A stretch of 6,701 nucleotides of DNA. Origin: Cuniculiplasma sp. (GTDB lineage Archaea > Thermoplasmatota > Thermoplasmata > Thermoplasmatales > Thermoplasmataceae). A model generated the notes under the pieces. It was given only the letters and a program-made list of their open reading frames with translations, did not search any database and was not told the origin of the DNA. Position numbers and translations under genes: made by a program. The DNA lies in assembly GCA_023256455.1 (NCBI GenBank), contig JAGDXN010000036.1:13197-19897 (forward strand), in the 5' to 3' direction. Positions 6,243 through 6,701 of the stretch are shown piece after piece; positions within the stretch are counted from its first letter, which is position 1; each line of letters begins with the position of its first letter.

Positions 6243-6701
6243 TTACTTGAAGGCAAGATATGCCTTGTGAGCCTTTTCGAATCTGTGATTCACAGATTTC
6301 CAGTCAACGTTCTTCATGAAGGCTTCAAGGTATGGTGCCCTCTTTGCGCCGTAATCCGTATAGTATGCGTGTTCATATACATCCAGAGCGAGCACAACAA
6401 TGCCGTTCCATATTCCATTGGTGTTGTGGACATCTGCCCCTATGTTTCTTAACTTGCCTGTATTTAGGTCATAGACAAGAAGTGCCCATCCTCTGAAGGC
6501 TGTTCCTGTGGCCTTGAAATCCTCAACCCATTTTTCGTAGGATCCAAAATCCTCCTCTATCTTTTTCTTTAATTCAGGGGAAAGGTTCTTCTCTCCATCC
6601 TTTTTCAGGCTTTCGAAATATATCTCATGGAGAAGTGATCCATTATAGTTGAATGTCTCCTCAAGCTTCAGTTCCCTGAATTCGCTGTAATTCTGGTTTG
6701 C
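6243..6701 (-). CDS. sod: Fe/Mn superoxide dismutase, C-terminal three quarters, 5'-truncated by window edge
   Basis: Converts superoxide to O2 and H2O2. The frame is open to the window edge; 152 residues plus the stop are visible, about 50 N-terminal residues being missing, including the first metal-binding histidine. Visible residue 25 is the second ligand (YNGSLLHEIYF). LDVYEHAYYTDYGAKRAPYLEAF carries the last two ligands, D107 and H111 (codons 6381-6383 and 6369-6371). WVEDFKATGTAFRGWALLVYD and NVDWKSVNHRFEKA are also typical of the family. The signature D-x-[WF]-E-H has Tyr at its third position here. The metal (Fe, Mn or either) cannot be decided. H92 in DVHNTNG may be the second-sphere residue that replaces Gln in some enzymes, but this is uncertain. 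It converges with a metal importer and metal sensor, fitting a metal and oxidative-stress cluster. Confidence 0.92.
   Translation of the reverse strand, partial: ANQNYSEFRELKLEETFNYNGSLLHEIYFESLKKDGEKNLSPELKKKIEEDFGSYEKWVEDFKATGTAFRGWALLVYDLNTGKLRNIGADVHNTNGIWNGIVVLALDVYEHAYYTDYGAKRAPYLEAFMKNVDWKSVNHRFEKAHKAYLAFK
6250..6266. repeat. Perfect 6-bp hairpin at the 3' end of the SOD gene
   Basis: AAGGCA (6250-6255), a 5-base loop and TGCCTT (6261-6266) form a perfect inverted repeat covering the last codons before the SOD stop. In the SOD message it is followed 12 bases later by a T6 run, so it could help termination or protect the mRNA end. The function is inferred. Confidence 0.5.
6280..6298. 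repeat. Perfect 19-bp palindrome inside the SOD coding sequence
   Basis: AATCTGTGA (6280-6288), one central base, then TCACAGATT (6290-6298) form an exact 9-1-9 inverted repeat. It covers the codons for SVNHRF, a moderately conserved part of the protein, about 35 bases before the stop. In RNA it would fold as a stem of about eight pairs with a 3-base loop. Confidence 0.6.

Noticed and set aside
6237..6452. 71-residue + strand open frame at the right end
   Set aside because: Lies antisense to the clear SOD coding sequence, whose metal-binding motifs are in the - strand frame.

Overview
The window looks like a piece of a chromosome from an acid- or heat-adapted archaeon, most likely of the Thermoplasmata (Thermoplasma/Ferroplasma/Cuniculiplasma-like). 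This is an inference from several things: AT-rich DNA with AGG/AGA and ATA codons, TATA boxes about 23-28 bases before start codons with no leader or Shine-Dalgarno in between, T-rich gene ends, and a gene set of single-copy metabolic enzymes. No mobile element, tRNA, rRNA or CRISPR array is visible.

Layout. The left edge holds the C-terminal half of a family I (YdiF/propionate-type) CoA-transferase on the + strand. After a 257-base AT-rich gap comes a complete PoxB-like thiamine-diphosphate pyruvate oxidase (937-2583, +). It ends 2 bases from the end of a convergent fatty-acyl-CoA ligase (2586-4271, -). A 183-base divergent intergenic region separates that ligase from a DtxR/MntR-type metal-dependent repressor (4455-5093, +, GTG start). 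Next is a short NRAMP-type divalent-metal transporter (5201-6193, +), which converges on the C-terminal three quarters of an Fe/Mn superoxide dismutase (6243-6701, -) running off the right edge.

How the genes fit together. The left half is acyl-CoA, acetate and pyruvate metabolism: CoA-transferase, pyruvate oxidase and acyl-CoA ligase. The right half is a metal and oxidative-stress cluster: metal sensor, metal importer and metal-dependent SOD. The most interesting content is regulatory. Two copies of a GTAAGG-N4-CCTTAC palindrome flank the core promoter of the NRAMP gene, exactly 30 bases centre to centre. A perfect 23-base palindrome of different sequence covers the TATA box of the repressor gene itself. 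A closely related box, identical except for the lack of 9 bases, forms the pyruvate oxidase promoter. A lone half site (ATGTAAGG) lies in the acyl-CoA ligase leader. Together these suggest a local metal regulon that may extend to pyruvate oxidation.

No wholly new system is evident. The unusual points are in the details: the NRAMP protein is short and has DASS in place of DPGN, the SOD has Tyr where the family signature has Trp/Phe, PoxB lacks the bacterial membrane-binding tail, and the 3' end of the SOD gene contains two perfect hairpins.
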